From Actinokineospora spheciospongiae (lineage in GTDB: Bacteria; Actinomycetota; Actinomycetes; Mycobacteriales; Pseudonocardiaceae), in contig NZ_AYXG01000230.1 of the NCBI RefSeq assembly GCF_000564855.1, positions 1 to 50,909 on the forward strand: a stretch of 50,909 nucleotides of DNA, written 5' to 3'. Numbering within the stretch: position 1 is the first letter of the stretch; each line of letters opens with the position of its first letter. The translations under genes were made by a program, and so were the position numbers. A model generated the notes under the pieces. The model had not been told where the DNA came from, made no database searches, and was given only the letters and a program-made list of their open reading frames with translations. This document shows, one piece after another, positions 26,247 to 34,914 of the stretch.

Positions 26247-27040
26247 GCACCCGGGACCGGCGGGTCCGCACCGGCCTGCCGGTCCTGCTGTGGGTGCCCG
26301 CCGCGGTCGCGCTGGCCCTGGTGGTGCTCCCGGTGGTCGGGCTCGTCGCGCGCTCGGACCTGTCGTCGCTGCCCGCCAGGATCAGCAGCCCCGGCGCGGT
26401 GGCGGCGCTCGGCCTGTCGCTGCGCACCGCCGCACTGTCCACAGTGCTCTGCCTGCTGCTGGGCGGCCCGCTCGCCGTCGTGCTCGCGCGGTCGCGGGTG
26501 CCGGGGGTGCGGGTGCTGCGGGCGGTGGTGCTGCTGCCGCTCGTGCTGCCGCCGGTCGTGGGCGGGCTCGCGCTGCTGTACCTGCTGGGGCGCGGCGGCC
26601 TGCTCGGCTCGCACCTGCCGGGCGTGCGCATCCCGTACACGACCGCCGCGGTGGTCATCGCCCAGGTGTTCGTGGCGATGCCGTTCCTCGTCGTCGGCCT
26701 GGAGGGGGCGCTGCGCACCGCGGGGGAGCGGTACGAGGCGGTCGCGGCGACGCTCGGGGCGCGGCCGTGGACGGTGTTCCGGCGGGTGACCGTGCCGCTG
26801 GTGCTGCCCGCCCTGGGCTCCGGCCTGGTGCTCTCGTTCGCCCGCGCGCTGGGGGAGTTCGGCGCCACGATCACCTTCGCCGGCTCGCTGGAGGGGGTCA
26901 CGCGAACCCTTCCGTTGCAGGTCTACCTGCTCGCCGAGACCGATGTGGACGGTGCGGTGGCGCTGTCGCTGCTGCTGGTGGTCGTGGCCGTCGCGGTGAT
27001 CGCCGTGGCCCGGCCGCGCGCGCTGCGGGGGCAGCGGTGA
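26243..27040 (+). CDS. modB: Molybdate ABC transporter permease
   Basis: 265 aa with about six membrane helices. The EAA coupling loop [28 protein letters not shown] is followed by [16 protein letters not shown], a ModB/CysT-type motif. It forms the homodimeric channel for ModA-delivered molybdate. The GTG at 26243 overlaps the modA stop, and its own TGA overlaps the modC start, so the three genes are translationally coupled. Confidence 0.94.
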   Translation: MSTRDRRVRTGLPVLLWVPAAVALALVVLPVVGLVARSDLSSLPARISSPGAVAALGLSLRTAALSTVLCLLLGGPLAVVLARSRVPGVRVLRAVVLLPLVLPPVVGGLALLYLLGRGGLLGSHLPGVRIPYTTAAVVIAQVFVAMPFLVVGLEGALRTAGERYEAVAATLGARPWTVFRRVTVPLVLPALGSGLVLSFARALGEFGATITFAGSLEGVTRTLPLQVYLLAETDVDGAVALSLLLVVVAVAVIAVARPRALRGQR

Positions 27041-28134
27041 GCGGGCTGTCCGCGCGGGTGCGGGTGGCGCGGGACCGGTTCACCCTGGACGTCGCGGTCG
27101 AGGTGGCGGCCGGGGAGGTCGTCGCCGTCCTCGGCCCCAACGGCTCCGGCAAGTCCACGCTGCTCGACGTCCTCGCCGGGCTGCTGCTGCCCGACCACGG
27201 CCGCGTCACCGTCGACGACCGGGTGCTGACCGACACCGCCACCGGCGTCCGGCTGCCCCCGGCCCGGCGCGGCGTCGGGCTGCTGGCACAGGACGCGCTG
27301 CTGTTCCCGCACCTGACCGCCCTGGCGAACGTCGCCTTCGGCCCCCGCGCCACCGGGGCGCGGCGCGGGCGGGCGGACGAGGTGGCCCGGCACTGGCTGG
27401 CCGAGGTGGGCGCCGCGGAGTTCGCCGACCGCAAACCCGCCGCGCTCTCCGGCGGCCAGGCGCAGCGGGTGGCCCTGGCCAGGGCGCTCGCGGCCGAACC
27501 GGGGCTGCTGCTGCTCGACGAACCCTTCGCCGCCCTCGACGTCGACGCCACCCCGGTCCTGCGCGGGGTCGTCCGCCGCGTGCTGGCCGCGACCGGGCGC
27601 ACGGCGCTGCTGGTCACCCACGACCCGCTCGACGCCCTGGCCCTCGCCGACCGCGTCCTGGTCCTCACCGATGGTCGGGTCGTCGAGGACGGCCCGACCC
27701 GCGCGGTGCTGTCCCGCCCGCGCACGGCGTTCACCGCCCGCGTCGCGGGCCTCAACCTCGTCTCCGGCACCGGCGACCCGGCGGGCCTGCGCACCCCCGA
27801 CGGAACCCTGGTCGCCGCCGCCGCAGGGCCGCCCGGCGAACCGGCCGTCGCCGTCTTCCGCCCCGCCGACGTCGCCGTCTACACCAGCCCAGCCCAGGGC
27901 AGCCCCCGCAACGTCTTCGCCGCCGTCGTCGCCGCCCTCGAACCGCACGGCGACACCGTCCGGGTCCGCGCCGCCGCCACCCCCGGCGGCCCGGCCTGGG
28001 TCACCGGCCTCGCCGCCGACCTGACCCCCGCCGCCGTCGCCGACCTGGCCCTGGAACCCGGCACCCCCGTCCACCTCAGCGTCAAGGCCGCCGCCGTCGC
28101 CGTCCACCCGGCCGGGACCGCCGCGGCTGGGTAG
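27037..28134 (+). CDS. modC: Molybdate ABC transporter ATPase with C-terminal Mop/TOBE domain
   Basis: 365 aa. Walker [10 protein letters not shown] near 33-41, signature [15 protein letters not shown], Walker B LLLLDEP and VTHD. The last 90 residues ([22 protein letters not shown]) form a TOBE-like domain that in ModC can bind molybdate and inhibit transport when the cell is replete. It begins [25 protein letters not shown], without the usual longer N-terminal strand. The GTG at 27037 overlaps modB. Its TAG stop is also part of the -10 box of the next gene. Confidence 0.93.
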   Translation: MSGLSARVRVARDRFTLDVAVEVAAGEVVAVLGPNGSGKSTLLDVLAGLLLPDHGRVTVDDRVLTDTATGVRLPPARRGVGLLAQDALLFPHLTALANVAFGPRATGARRGRADEVARHWLAEVGAAEFADRKPAALSGGQAQRVALARALAAEPGLLLLDEPFAALDVDATPVLRGVVRRVLAATGRTALLVTHDPLDALALADRVLVLTDGRVVEDGPTRAVLSRPRTAFTARVAGLNLVSGTGDPAGLRTPDGTLVAAAAGPPGEPAVAVFRPADVAVYTSPAQGSPRNVFAAVVAALEPHGDTVRVRAAATPGGPAWVTGLAADLTPAAVADLALEPGTPVHLSVKAAAVAVHPAGTAAAG

Positions 28135-28137
28135 CGT
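28132..28137 (+). promoter_or_regulatory. -10 box (TAGCGT), leaderless start of the HAD-IIA gene
   Basis: TAGCGT ends 7 nt before the ATG at 28145. Its first three bases are the modC stop codon. Confidence 0.5.
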
Positions 28138-28144
28138 CTGCGCC

Positions 28145-28930
28145 ATGGTCTGGACGTACCTGATGGACATGGACGGCGTGCTGGTGCACGAGGAGCACCC
28201 CATCCCCGGCGCGGCCGAGTTGATCGCCGAGCTGACCGCCCAGGGCAACCCCTTCCTGGTGCTGACCAACAACTCCATCTACACCCCGCGCGACCTGCGC
28301 GCCCGCCTGCTGCGCACTGGCCTCGACGTGCCCGAGCGGTCCATCTGGACCTCCGCGCTGGCCACCGCCCGCTTCCTCGACAGCCAGCGCCCGCACGGCT
28401 CGGCGTACGTCATCGGCGAGGCGGGCCTGACCACCGCCCTGCACGAGATCGGCTACACCCTCACCGACCGCGACCCGGACTACGTCGTGCTCGGCGAGAC
28501 CCGCACCTACAGCTTCACCGCGATCACCCGCGCCATCCGCCTGGTCGAGGAGGGGGCCCGGTTCATCGCCACCAACCCCGACGCCACCGGCCCCAGCCGC
28601 GAGGGGTCGCTGCCCGCCACCGGCGCGGTCGCCGCCCTGATCGAGCGGGCCACCGGCCGCGCCCCCTACTACGTGGGCAAGCCCAACCCGCTGATGATGC
28701 GCTCGGGCCTGCGCGCGCTCGGCGCCCACTCCGAGAACACCCTGATGATCGGCGACCGGATGGACACCGACGTCCGCAGCGGCCTGGAGGCGGGCCTGCG
28801 CACCATCCTGGTGCTCACCGGCATCTCCGGCCTGGACACCGCCGACCGCTTCCCCTACCGGCCCACCCGGGTGATCGAATCGGTGGCCGATCTCGTGGGC
28901 CGAACGGCCGAACCCTTTCCCACCGGGTGA
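28145..28930 (+). CDS. HAD-IIA family hydrolase (NagD/PLP-phosphatase-like)
   Basis: 261 aa. Motif [10 protein letters not shown] near residues 8-16, motif II LTNNS near 40, motif III lysine in VGKPNPLMM near 180, and motif [11 protein letters not shown] near 202, with the C2-type cap between II and III. The family includes NagD nucleotide phosphatase, p-nitrophenyl phosphatases and pyridoxal-phosphate phosphatases; the substrate is not known. It has no signal peptide. The start is supported by the -10 box at leaderless spacing. Confidence 0.88.
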   Translation: MVWTYLMDMDGVLVHEEHPIPGAAELIAELTAQGNPFLVLTNNSIYTPRDLRARLLRTGLDVPERSIWTSALATARFLDSQRPHGSAYVIGEAGLTTALHEIGYTLTDRDPDYVVLGETRTYSFTAITRAIRLVEEGARFIATNPDATGPSREGSLPATGAVAALIERATGRAPYYVGKPNPLMMRSGLRALGAHSENTLMIGDRMDTDVRSGLEAGLRTILVLTGISGLDTADRFPYRPTRVIESVADLVGRTAEPFPTG

Positions 28931-28983
28931 ACACCCCAGGTCACCACGGGGACCATCGCTGCGCACGCGTTTCACCCCTCGCC

Positions 28984-28989
28984 TATCGT
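28984..28989 (+). promoter_or_regulatory. -10 box (TATCGT), leaderless start of the phosphoesterase
   Basis: TATCGT, 7 nt, then the GTG at 28997. No ribosome site is visible. Confidence 0.5.
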
Positions 28990-28996
28990 CAGTGGT

Positions 28997-30148
28997 GTGG
29001 AGCACGACCCTGTTGAGCCCGTCGAGACCTACGTGGTCGGCGACGTGCACGGCCACCGCGACGAACTGGTGGCCGCACTGCACGAGGTAGGCCTGGTCGA
29101 CCCCGGCGGGACCTGGACCGGCGGCACCGCCCACCTGTGGTTCCTCGGCGACTTCGTCGACCGCGGCCCGGACGGCATCGGCGTGATCGAACTCGTCATG
29201 CGCCTCTCGGCCGAAGCGGCGGCGGCGGGCGGGCAGGTGCAGACCCTCCTCGGCAACCACGAGATCCTGCTGCTGGGGATGCACCGGTTCGGCGACACCG
29301 ACGTCCCGTCCGACTTCGGCCCGCGCAGCTTCGCCAGGAGCTGGGAGATGAATGGCGGCCTGCTGTCGGACCAGGAGGCCCTGACCCCCGTGCACGTCGA
29401 CTGGCTCACCGACCGCCCGGTGGTGGCCCTGGTCGGCGAAGACCTGCTGATGCACTCCGACACCCTGGAGTACCTGGGCTGGGGCGAGGACCTGGAGACG
29501 GTGAACGCCTCGGTCCGCGAGATCCTGCACTCCGACGACCTGTTCCAGTGGTGGGAGCTGTGGCGCCGGATGACCACCAGGTACGCCTTCCGCGGCCCGC
29601 ACGGGGAGGACGCGGTCGACCGGCTGCTCGCCGCCTACGGCGGGCGGATGGTCATCCACGGCCACAGCGTCATCGCCGACCAGCTCGGCCTGCCCCCGGC
29701 CCTGATCGAGGGCCCGTACGAGTACGCGGGCGGCAAGGCCCTGGGCGTGGACGCGGGCCTGTTCGTCGGCGGCCCGTGCCTGGTGGTCAGGCTGCCGTGG
29801 TCGTCGGCGGCCTCCGACGAGGCCGACTTCGACGCCGCGATCGCCGAGGCCGAACGCGCCCGGGAAGCCGCCATGGCCACCCCGCCGGAACCCGAGCCCA
29901 CCGAGCCTGAACCCGCCGAGCCCGAGCCCACCGAGCCCGAGCCCACCGAGGCTGAGCCTGCTGAGGCCGAGCCCGATTCCGCCCAGTCGGGGGAGTCTGC
30001 TCAGGCCGCCGACTCGCTGCAGACCGCCGGAGCGGACGCGGTCGAGCCCGTCGAGTCGGCCGAGGGCGCCGAGCCGATCGAGCCCGCCGACGGCGAGTCC
30101 GCTGTGGACACCGGGCGGGCCGGGGCCACCGACCCCGCCAAGGGGTAG
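28997..30148 (+). CDS. Metallophosphoesterase with acidic Pro/Glu repeat tail
   Basis: 383 aa. All calcineurin-like motifs are present: GDVHGH (15-20), GDFVDRG near 51, GNHE near 88 and GHS near 221, implying a two-metal Ser/Thr phosphatase or nucleotide-hydrolysing enzyme (PPP-like). After about residue 285 the protein turns into a low-complexity tail of EPEPTEPEPAE-type repeats about 100 residues long, probably disordered. The GTG at 28997 is chosen for its -10 box. It meets the YccF gene end-on with an 8-bp gap containing a shared hairpin. Confidence 0.85.
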   Translation: MEHDPVEPVETYVVGDVHGHRDELVAALHEVGLVDPGGTWTGGTAHLWFLGDFVDRGPDGIGVIELVMRLSAEAAAAGGQVQTLLGNHEILLLGMHRFGDTDVPSDFGPRSFARSWEMNGGLLSDQEALTPVHVDWLTDRPVVALVGEDLLMHSDTLEYLGWGEDLETVNASVREILHSDDLFQWWELWRRMTTRYAFRGPHGEDAVDRLLAAYGGRMVIHGHSVIADQLGLPPALIEGPYEYAGGKALGVDAGLFVGGPCLVVRLPWSSAASDEADFDAAIAEAERAREAAMATPPEPEPTEPEPAEPEPTEPEPTEAEPAEAEPDSAQSGESAQAADSLQTAGADAVEPVESAEGAEPIEPADGESAVDTGRAGATDPAKG

Positions 30149-30158
30149 CGGCGGGGTC
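30131..30158. terminator. Short convergent terminator hairpin
   Basis: GACCCCGCC (30131-30139) pairs with GGCGGGGTC (30150-30158) across 10 nt. The stem spans both stop codons of the convergent phosphoesterase and YccF genes. Confidence 0.5.
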
Positions 30159-30561
30159 AGCGGGCGTACGTGGCCGGGTAGTAGCGGTCCGGGGTCGGGA
30201 CGATGCGGGTGCCGAGCGGGATCAGGCTGACCGGGATGAGCTTGAAGTTCGCGATCCCCAGCGGGATGCCGATGATCGTCACGCACAGCGCCACCCCGGT
30301 CACCAGGTGGCCGATGGCCAGCCACCAGCCCGCGACGATGATCCAAATGATGTTCCCCAGCAGCGAGGCCGCCCCCGCGTCCCGGCGCGATTCGACCGTG
30401 CGCCCGAAGGGCCACAGCGCGTAGTTGGCGATGCGGAACGAGGCCAACCCGAACGGGATCGTGATGATCAGGATGCAGCAGAGAATGCCCGCGACGAGGT
30501 AGCCGAGGGCCATCCAGAAGCCGCAGAGGATGAGCCAGATCAAGTTCAGGATCAGTCGCAC
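30157..30561 (-). CDS. YccF (DUF307) domain membrane protein
   Basis: 134 aa, with two similar halves, each containing a pair of hydrophobic helices: LILNLIWLILCGFWMALGYL ... CCILIITIPFGLASF in the first and LLGNIIWIIVAGWWLAIGHL ... CVTIIGIPLGIANFKLIP in the second. This internal duplication is characteristic of YccF. Inner-membrane protein of unknown function; in mycobacteria a homologue lies between moaA and cspB. The GTG at 30561 gives the usual MRLILNLIW start, but no good ribosome site is visible. Confidence 0.88.
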   Translation of the reverse strand: MRLILNLIWLILCGFWMALGYLVAGILCCILIITIPFGLASFRIANYALWPFGRTVESRRDAGAASLLGNIIWIIVAGWWLAIGHLVTGVALCVTIIGIPLGIANFKLIPVSLIPLGTRIVPTPDRYYPATYAR

Positions 30562-30613
30562 ACCACCCAGTGTCCAGGAAAACTCGAAGTCACGTCGGGC
30601 CCGGGCGGGGAAC

Positions 30614-30619
30614 TAGGGT
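30614..30619 (+). promoter_or_regulatory. -10 box (TAGGGT) for the acyl-CoA synthetase
   Basis: TAGGGT would start transcription near 30627, leaving a leader of about 29 nt that carries GAGGAG, 7 nt before the ATG at 30656. Confidence 0.4.
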
Positions 30620-30655
30620 GACGGGGAGCACACGCCGACGGCGAGGAGACCCGCG

Positions 30656-32296
30656 ATGACGCCCGCACTGCCCAGCTACGCCTCCGGCACCTCCGACGTC
30701 CCGCTGCTCGGCGACACCATCGGCGCCGACCTCGACCGCACGGTCGCCGCCCACGGTGATCGGGAGGCGCTGGTCGACCGGGGCACGGGCAGGCGCTGGA
30801 CCTACGCCGAGTTCGCCAGGGACGTCAACGCCGTGGCGCACGGCCTGCTGGGCCTCGGGGTGGGCAAGGGCGACCGGGTGGGCATCTGGGCGCCGAACTG
30901 CGCGGAGTGGGTGCTCACCCAGTACGCCACCGCGAAGGTCGGCGCGATCCTGGTCAACATCAACCCGGCGTACCGGGTCCACGAACTCCAGTACGTCCTC
31001 AACCAGGCGGGCATCCGCACCCTGGTCGCCGCCGAGGGCTTCAAGACCTCCGACTACGCCGCGATGATCGAGGAGGTCCGCCCGAACTGCGCCGCGCTCG
31101 AAGACGTCGTCCTCATCGGACAGGAGACGTGGAACGCCCTGCTGGCCACCGAAGGCGATCCCGCCACCCTGGCCGGGATCGGCGCCACCCTCTCCGCCGA
31201 CGACCCGATCAACATCCAGTACACCTCGGGCACCACCGGTTTCCCCAAGGGCGCCACCCTCAGCCACCACAACATCCTCAACAACGGCTTCTTCGTCGGC
31301 GAACTCTGCTCCTACACCGAGCAGGACCGCATCTGCATCCCGGTGCCCTTCTACCACTGCTTCGGCATGGTCATGGGGAACCTGGCGGCCACCAGTCACG
31401 GCGCGTGCGTGGTCATCCCCGCCCCCGGCTTCGACCCGGCGGCCACCCTCGCCGCCACCGCCGAGGAGAAGTGCACCTCCCTCTACGGGGTGCCGACCAT
31501 GTTCATCGCCGTCCTCGCCGAACCGGGGCTCGACGGGCTGGACCTGAGCGCGCTGCGCACCGGGATCATGGCCGGGTCGCCGTGCCCGGTGGAGGTGATG
31601 AAGCAGGTGATCGACCGGTTGGGCATGACCGAGGTGACCATCTGCTACGGCATGACCGAGACCTCCCCGGTGTCCACCCAGACCCGCGCCGACGACAGCG
31701 TCGAGCGCCGGGTGTCGACGGTGGGCCGGGTGCACCCGCACCTGGAGGTCAAGGTCGTCGACCCGGACAGCGGGCGGACGCTGCCGCGCGGCGAGCCGGG
31801 GGAGCTGTGCACCCGCGGGTACTCGGTGATGCTGGGCTACTGGGAGCAGCCGGACAAGACCGCCGAGGCCGTCGACGCCGCCCGCTGGATGCACACCGGC
31901 GACCTCGCGGTGATGGACGGCGAGGGCTACCTCAACATCACCGGCCGCATCAAGGACATGGTGATCCGCGGCGGCGAGAACGTGTACCCGCGCGAGGTCG
32001 AGGAGTTTCTCTACACCCACCCCGCCGTCCTCGACGCCCAGGTCATCGGTGTCCCCGACCCCCGCTACGGCGAGGAGTTGATGGCCTGGGTCCGCCTGCG
32101 CGACGGCGCCGGGCCGCTCACCGCCGAGGCGGTGCGCGAGTTCTGCACCGGCAAGCTGGCCCACTACAAGATCCCCCGCTACGTGCACGTGGTCGACGAG
32201 TTCCCGATGACGGTGACGGGCAAGGTCCGCAAGGTGGAGATGCGCGCCGCCGCCGTGCAGATCCTCGGCCTCGACGCCCCCGCCGAGACCGCTTGA
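30656..32296 (+). CDS. Fatty-acyl-CoA synthetase / AMP-binding enzyme
   Basis: 546 aa, ANL superfamily. The P-loop-like YTSGTTGFPKGATLSHHN near 188, the A5 motif YGMTETSPVS near 325, the hinge region GRIKDMVIRGGENVYPREVEEFL near 435, and the catalytic lysine in VTGKVRKVEM near 520 are all present. It activates a carboxylic acid, probably medium or long chain, through an adenylate to its CoA thioester. The ATG at 30656 is supported by GAGGAG. A TetR gene follows in the same direction after 138 bp and could regulate it. Confidence 0.92.
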   Translation: MTPALPSYASGTSDVPLLGDTIGADLDRTVAAHGDREALVDRGTGRRWTYAEFARDVNAVAHGLLGLGVGKGDRVGIWAPNCAEWVLTQYATAKVGAILVNINPAYRVHELQYVLNQAGIRTLVAAEGFKTSDYAAMIEEVRPNCAALEDVVLIGQETWNALLATEGDPATLAGIGATLSADDPINIQYTSGTTGFPKGATLSHHNILNNGFFVGELCSYTEQDRICIPVPFYHCFGMVMGNLAATSHGACVVIPAPGFDPAATLAATAEEKCTSLYGVPTMFIAVLAEPGLDGLDLSALRTGIMAGSPCPVEVMKQVIDRLGMTEVTICYGMTETSPVSTQTRADDSVERRVSTVGRVHPHLEVKVVDPDSGRTLPRGEPGELCTRGYSVMLGYWEQPDKTAEAVDAARWMHTGDLAVMDGEGYLNITGRIKDMVIRGGENVYPREVEEFLYTHPAVLDAQVIGVPDPRYGEELMAWVRLRDGAGPLTAEAVREFCTGKLAHYKIPRYVHVVDEFPMTVTGKVRKVEMRAAAVQILGLDAPAETA

Positions 32297-32386
32297 CCGC
32301 CGTGATCCACACCCGCTCGCCGGGATGCAGGGTCTGACGTGGGCATTGGCATCGCGTGACAAGAAATGAATGGGAATCGGGTTTGT

Positions 32387-32407
32387 GGTGTCGGCCTCTT
32401 TGACACC
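32387..32407. promoter_or_regulatory. Inverted repeat upstream of TetR (possible operator)
   Basis: GGTGTC, 9 nt, GACACC, starting 48 nt before the TetR start codon. Size and position suit an autoregulatory TetR site, but only one copy is seen. Confidence 0.35.
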
Positions 32408-32434
32408 GTGGATGCCCGGTGACAACGTGGCCCC

Positions 32435-33049
32435 ATGACCACCTTCCGAGCGCGGGTTCCGTACGCCGAGGCCGCCAAGGCCCTGCTGCGCGACACCCTG
32501 TTCGACGCGGCGGGTGAGCTGCTGCGCCACCGGGGCTGGTCGGACCTGACCATGGCCGACGTGGCGACCGCGGCCGGGGTCAGCAGGCAGACGCTGTACA
32601 AGGAGTTCGGGTCCCGCCCGGCGTTCGCCCAGGCCTACATCCTGCGTGAGGCCGACCGGTTCCTCGGTGCCGTCGAGGAGGCGGTGCGGGTCAACTCCGA
32701 CGACCCCAAGGCCGCGGTGACGGCCGCGTTCGAGGTGTTCCTGGCCGCCGCCGCCGAGCAGCCGCTGGTGAAGGCCATCGTGGCCGGTGACGGTGGCGAC
32801 GGGCTGCTCAACCTGGTCACCAACCAGGCCGGGCCGGTGCTGTCGCAGGCGACCGCGCGGCTGACCGCGTGCCTGAAGACCACCTGGCCCGACATCCCCG
32901 AGGCCGACCTGCGGTTCGTCTCGGAGAACCTCGTGCGCCTCGCGGTGAGCCACGCCGCCTCGCCGTCGGCGCAGCCGCAGGGCACGGCGCGGTCGGTGGC
33001 GGCGGTGTTCGGGCCCTACCTGGACTCCCTGGTCGCCGCCGCCCGATGA
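32435..33049 (+). CDS. TetR family transcriptional regulator
   Basis: 204 aa. The N-terminal HTH is typical: LFDAAGELLRHRGWSDLTMADVATAAGVSRQTLYKEFGSRPAFAQAYI (about 24-70). The C-terminal ligand and dimerisation domain is divergent, so the effector is unknown. Context suggests control of the acyl-CoA synthetase upstream. The ATG at 32435 has no ribosome site. Its TGA overlaps the HAD hydrolase start (ATGA), so these two are co-translated. Confidence 0.92.
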   Translation: MTTFRARVPYAEAAKALLRDTLFDAAGELLRHRGWSDLTMADVATAAGVSRQTLYKEFGSRPAFAQAYILREADRFLGAVEEAVRVNSDDPKAAVTAAFEVFLAAAAEQPLVKAIVAGDGGDGLLNLVTNQAGPVLSQATARLTACLKTTWPDIPEADLRFVSENLVRLAVSHAASPSAQPQGTARSVAAVFGPYLDSLVAAAR

Positions 33050-33702
33050 GCCTGGTCGTCGGGTTCGACCTGGACATGACGCTGATCGACGCCCGGCCCG
33101 GGATGGCCGCGGCGATGGACGCGCTGGCCGGGGAGAGCGGGCTGCCGCTCGACGGCGCGCACTTCGCGGCGAACCTGGGGCCGCCGCTGGACATGGTCCT
33201 GCGCGGGTTCGAGGCACCGGAGGAGCGCATCCCCGGGCTGATCGACCGCTTCCGCGCGCTCTACCCCACCGTCGTCATCCCCTCGACGCTGGCGCTGCCC
33301 GGGGCCGCGGCGGCGCTCGACGCGGTGAAGGCCCGCGGCGGCCGGACCCTGGTCGTCACCGGCAAGTACGGCCCCAACGCCGCCCGGCACCTGCGGCAGT
33401 TCGGCTGGGAGGTCGACGCGCTCGTGGGCGAGGCGTGGGCCGAGGCCAAGGGGGTCGCCCTGCGCGAGCACGGGGCCGGGATCTACGTCGGCGACCACGG
33501 CGGCGACGTCCTCGGGGCCAAGGCCGCCGGTGCGGTCGCGGTCGGCGTGGCCACCGGCCCGTACACCGCCGAGCGGCTGCTCGCCGAGGGCGCCGACGTG
33601 GTGCTCGACAGTCTGACCGGGTTTCCCGCCTGGCTGGACGGGTACCTAGCGGCGACCGGTGCGGACGGTGCTCACCACGGCGAGCACCAGGCCCAGCGGT
33701 AG
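33046..33702 (+). CDS. HAD family hydrolase (phosphoglycolate-phosphatase-like)
   Basis: 218 aa. Motif I is FDLDMTLID (near 6-14), with Met in place of the usual Gly after DLD; the motif III region is VTGKYGPNAARHL and motif IV is VGDHGGDVLGAKAAG. The helical cap lies between I and II, as in Gph-type phosphatases. Substrate unknown. The ATG at 33046 overlaps the TetR stop. Its last 57 bases overlap the 3' end of the opposing small membrane protein gene, a tail-to-tail overlap. Confidence 0.85.
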   Translation: MSLVVGFDLDMTLIDARPGMAAAMDALAGESGLPLDGAHFAANLGPPLDMVLRGFEAPEERIPGLIDRFRALYPTVVIPSTLALPGAAAALDAVKARGGRTLVVTGKYGPNAARHLRQFGWEVDALVGEAWAEAKGVALREHGAGIYVGDHGGDVLGAKAAGAVAVGVATGPYTAERLLAEGADVVLDSLTGFPAWLDGYLAATGADGAHHGEHQAQR

Positions 33703-33855
33703 CGCCATCGACACGCCCCACAGCCACGGGGCCTGCCGGTCGACCGCGGCCAGCACGAAGATGGCGACCACGGCGAGCAGGCCGACGGCGAACAGCACGA
33801 GCGCGGTGGTGAACACCCGGCTGGGCCGGGCAGCGCGGCGGGCGGGAACGGTCAT
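33646..33855 (-). CDS. Small two-helix membrane protein
   Basis: 69 aa: a basic N-terminus (MTVPARRAARPSR), then two hydrophobic helices (VFTTALVLFAVGLLAVVAIF and WGVSMALPLGLVLAVVS) and a basic end (TVRTGRR). Likely an inner-membrane protein of a small actinobacterial family; function unknown. The ATG at 33855 is preceded by TATCCT with 6-nt spacing (leaderless). It overlaps the HAD gene by 57 bases at the 3' ends. Confidence 0.7.
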   Translation of the reverse strand: MTVPARRAARPSRVFTTALVLFAVGLLAVVAIFVLAAVDRQAPWLWGVSMALPLGLVLAVVSTVRTGRR

Positions 33856-33861
33856 GGGCCC

Positions 33862-33867
33862 AGGATA
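33862..33867 (-). promoter_or_regulatory. -10 box (TATCCT), leaderless start of the small membrane protein
   Basis: TATCCT on the minus strand, 6 nt (GGGCCC), then the ATG at 33855. Confidence 0.5.
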
Positions 33868-33944
33868 GTTCTTCCTGGTGGACCGGCGTCCGGTAACGCC
33901 GGGGTGGTGTGGAGGCGAACAACACCTCGCACCCCCGTGTGGCC

Positions 33945-33950
33945 TACGCT
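33945..33950 (+). promoter_or_regulatory. -10 box (TACGCT) of the cold-shock gene
   Basis: TACGCT would start transcription near 33957, exactly where the first of two leader hairpins begins, giving a leader of about 100 nt. This is unlike the leaderless pattern seen elsewhere in the window. Confidence 0.45.
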
Positions 33951-33956
33951 TGGGGC

Positions 33957-34028
33957 GACGCGTCCAGGGGCACGCCCCCGGGCGCGTCGTCTTGTGCGGG
34001 CGCCGGGTGCGCCCCCGCGAGGCGGGGG
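33957..34028 (+). promoter_or_regulatory. Structured leader of the cold-shock gene (two hairpins)
   Basis: Hairpin 1: GACGCG (33957-33962) with CGCGTC (33983-33988), with an inner GGGG/CCCC stem. Hairpin 2: CCCCCGC (34012-34018), loop GAG, GCGGGGG (34022-34028). Cold-shock mRNAs often carry thermosensing leaders; that role here is inference. Confidence 0.45.
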
Positions 34029-34058
34029 ACTCCAGACGACGAGGGAACGGTGAGATCA

Positions 34059-34445
34059 GTGCCGACCGGCAAGGTCAAATGGTACGACTCGGAGAAGGGC
34101 TTCGGGTTCGTCACGCAGGACGAGGGCGAGGACGTGTACGTCCGCTCCTCCGCCCTGCCCGCCGGCGTGCCCGGGCTCAAGGCCGGGCAGCGCATCGAGT
34201 TCGGCGTCGCCGACGGCCGCCGCGGCCCGCAGGCGCTGTCGGTGCGGCTCATCGACGCCCCGCCGTCGGTGGTGGAGGCCCGGCGCAGGCCCGCCGAGGA
34301 GCTGCACGGCCTGGTCGAGGACATGATCAAGCTGCTGGAATCGGCGGTGCAACCGGACCTGCAGCGCAACCGCTACCCCGACCGCAAGGTCACCAAGCGG
34401 GTTGCCGAGGTCATGCGCGCGGTGTCCCGGGAACTCGACCCGTAA
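34059..34445 (+). CDS. cspB: Cold-shock domain protein with C-terminal extension (CspB-like)
   Basis: 128 aa. The cold-shock OB fold is [18 protein letters not shown] ... [14 protein letters not shown], with RNP1 KGFGFV intact and RNP2 as DVYVRS (Arg in place of the usual His). About 60 extra residues follow ([47 protein letters not shown]), predicted helical; the same extension is present in mycobacterial CspB. It is an RNA/ssDNA chaperone. The GTG at 34059 gives the family's [10 protein letters not shown] start; a GTG at 34050 is nearer GAGGG and would add three residues. Confidence 0.88.
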   Translation: MPTGKVKWYDSEKGFGFVTQDEGEDVYVRSSALPAGVPGLKAGQRIEFGVADGRRGPQALSVRLIDAPPSVVEARRRPAEELHGLVEDMIKLLESAVQPDLQRNRYPDRKVTKRVAEVMRAVSRELDP

Positions 34446-34448
34446 CCG

Positions 34449-34907
34449 CTAGCGCTCCACGGTTTCCATGTCCCAGTACGCGGAGACCACCGGTTCGATG
34501 CCGTTGAGGAACACGATCTGCTGGACCGACACCAGCAGCAGCCGCCGGGAACCGGGTGGCAGGGTCAGCGTGAAGGCGTGCTGCTCGTCCTTCGGGAAGA
34601 ACGCCTTGCTGCCCCCGTCGACCCGGTTGCCGGTGGCGTCGAGGTAGGAGAACGAGACCGTCCAGGCGCCGTCGCTCAGCTCGGCGGGCACCGAGATCTG
34701 GACCGGGGCGCCCTGGCGGGTCTTGAGCTGCACCAGCGCGCCCTCGTCGCGGATCGCGCGGCCCTCGGCCAGGTCGAAGCGGACCCGGGGGGTGGTCGCG
34801 GCGGACTGGCCGTCGGTGTAGAAGGTGACCTCGGGCTGCTGCGGGGCGGCGCACCCGGCCAGCACGGCAACGGCGCTGGCCACGGTGGCGATCAGGACTC
34901 GACGCAC
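34449..34907 (-). CDS. Exported lipoprotein, DUF2771-like
   Basis: 152 aa. The signal sequence RRVLIATVASAVAVLAGC places the lipidated Cys near 18. The mature domain (PEVTFYTDGQSAATTPRVRFDL ... ISVPAELSDGAWTVSFSYLD ... FTLTLPPGSRRLLLVSVQQIVF) is mostly beta-strand and resembles the DUF2771 lipoproteins that lie downstream of cspB in mycobacteria; the assignment is from memory. The GTG at 34907 follows TAGGGT by 7 nt. It converges on the cold-shock gene with only 3 bp between stops. Confidence 0.7.
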   Translation of the reverse strand: MRRVLIATVASAVAVLAGCAAPQQPEVTFYTDGQSAATTPRVRFDLAEGRAIRDEGALVQLKTRQGAPVQISVPAELSDGAWTVSFSYLDATGNRVDGGSKAFFPKDEQHAFTLTLPPGSRRLLLVSVQQIVFLNGIEPVVSAYWDMETVER

Positions 34908-34914
34908 GGCGCTG

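Noticed and set aside
28082-30415. 777-codon open frame opposite the HAD-IIA and phosphoesterase genes
   Set aside because: Antisense artefact; the plus strand has all catalytic motifs of both enzymes.
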